From contig CAYMPR010000046.1 of the NCBI GenBank assembly GCA_964392385.1, positions 1-6,765 of the forward strand: 6,765 nucleotides of DNA. The letters run 5' to 3'. The stretch's first letter is position 1. Every line of letters begins with the position of its first letter. The notes beneath the pieces were generated by a model. The model was not told the DNA's origin. It worked only from the letters and a program-made list of their open reading frames with translations, and searched no databases. The stretch comes from MWEH01 sp964392385 (GTDB lineage: Bacteria; Bacillota; Clostridia; Christensenellales; DTU072). The translations under genes were made by a program, and so were the position numbers. Positions 6,029-6,765 of this stretch are shown piece after piece.

Positions 6029-6765
6029 CTATTTATCCTCCTCATCTGTATCCAAGCTCTTATCGCTAACTAAATCTTCCTCTTCGTCTTGGATTCCGAG
6101 TTCTTCCATTGTATCTAAATCCAAGTTTAAATCTACTAAATTTCTAGGCTTCTTTTCATAGTCCAATTCAAAGTCTTCATTTTTAAATGCTTCTTGAAGT
6201 AAGCTTTCTGTTGCACTAAAACCTTTTGAACCTAACAAAGAGTCCAAATTGTCGCTATCATCATCTATTATTGAATCAATACTAAAGTCATTCTTTTTAG
6301 CGCCAAACATATTACTTGCAAACAATTTATCATCTTCTTCGGCTAAGTCAAGAGTATATGTTTGAGTTCCTTGTTCAATATTTCTATTTCCAACTTTCTT
6401 TTTGACTTCAGCAAAAATATCTGACATTTCTCCACTATCTTCTGTGGGCTCTGTTCTATGTGAACGCAAATAGTCATCTGCTTCATCTGCGGATGAAGGA
6501 ATTGGTATTTCCTCTGCTCCTTCTGTAAGCAATTTGACATCTATACACAAACTCTGCAACTCTTTTTGAAGAACTTTAAAGCTCTCTGGTATTCCTGGAT
6601 CAGCAGTAACATTTGACTCCAAAATACTGTTATACATTTTTTGTCTACCATTAACATCATCTGATTTAACAGTAAGTATTTCCTGAAGCATGTGGGAAGC
6701 GCCATAAGCCTCAAGTGCCCAAACTTCCATTTCTCCAAATCTCTGTCCACCAAACTGAGCTTTTC
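6029..6765 (-). CDS. rpoB: DNA-directed RNA polymerase subunit beta, C-terminal part (5' end beyond window)
   Basis: The last 244 residues of beta are present; the gene enters at the right edge in frame, with two bases of a broken codon at 6765-6764. The first visible residues include GGQRFGEMEVWALEAYGA, the nearly invariant C-terminal clamp segment that contacts beta'. The conserved LQEILTVKSDD and PESFKVLQKELQSLCIDVKLL follow, and the conserved family core normally ends here. About 165 further residues follow (codons at roughly 6526-6032). They are strongly acidic: by my count about 49 Asp/Glu against about 16 Lys/Arg, including DDDSDNLDSLLG and a final DTDEEDK. This tail is much longer than the roughly 50-60 residues of Bacillus subtilis RpoB as I recall it. 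It looks largely disordered and its role is unknown. The frame is intact through the tail to TAG, with no sign of frameshift. Rifampicin-region residues lie outside the window. Confidence 0.98.
   Translation of the reverse strand, partial: KAQFGGQRFGEMEVWALEAYGASHMLQEILTVKSDDVNGRQKMYNSILESNVTADPGIPESFKVLQKELQSLCIDVKLLTEGAEEIPIPSSADEADDYLRSHRTEPTEDSGEMSDIFAEVKKKVGNRNIEQGTQTYTLDLAEEDDKLFASNMFGAKKNDFSIDSIIDDDSDNLDSLLGSKGFSATESLLQEAFKNEDFELDYEKKPRNLVDLNLDLDTMEELGIQDEEEDLVSDKSLDTDEEDK
6037..6042 (-). promoter_or_regulatory. rpoC ribosome binding site (AGGAGG) within rpoB coding sequence
   Basis: A perfect AGGAGG lies 8 nt before the rpoC ATG. It is formed by the GAG GAG GAT codons of the last rpoB residues (DEEDK). 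The rpoB stop TAG (6031-6029) directly abuts the rpoC ATG. This arrangement fixes the rpoC start and favours ribosome hand-over from rpoB. Confidence 0.9.

Noticed and set aside
6343..6753. Two alternative same-strand frames (6343-6540 and 6541-6753) within the rpoB end
   Set aside because: The rpoB frame is continuous and conserved through the region, so these are out-of-frame shadows.

Overview
The window is a low-GC chromosomal segment in which every convincing gene lies on the minus strand. In transcription order it holds the 3' end of rpoB (RNA polymerase beta), complete rpoC (beta'), complete metK (S-adenosylmethionine synthetase) and the first 312 codons of a RecD2-type helicase gene, which is cut by the left edge. 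AT-rich codon use, Firmicutes-style beta' without the large trigger-loop insertion of proteobacteria, a stand-alone RecD2, AGGAGG-type ribosome binding sites and stem-plus-U-tract terminators point to a Gram-positive clostridium-like anaerobe. The species cannot be named from this window.

Layout from right to left: rpoB (edge to 6029) abuts rpoC (6028-2372) with no spacer, and the rpoC ribosome binding site lies inside the last codons of rpoB. A strong intrinsic terminator (2329-2362) closes the rpoBC unit. metK (2287-1115) follows after an 84-bp gap that has a good ribosome binding site but no SAM riboswitch and no clear promoter. metK ends at a second terminator hairpin (1047-1075). A TTTATA-17-TATAAT promoter for recD2 starts within the U-rich run after that hairpin, and recD2 begins at 937 after a roughly 65-nt leader. 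No gap between genes exceeds 180 bp, and the plus strand holds only antisense shadows.

The genes are housekeeping functions: transcription (rpoB, rpoC), methyl-donor synthesis (metK) and DNA repair (recD2). I see no defence system, mobile element, CRISPR array or RNA gene, and nothing that amounts to a new biological system. Points worth a second look are the long acidic tail on RpoB, rpoC being followed by metK instead of the usual rpsL-rpsG-fusA-tuf genes, the compact terminator/promoter/inverted-repeat block before recD2, and a possible 22-codon leader ORF overlapping the recD2 start by four bases.
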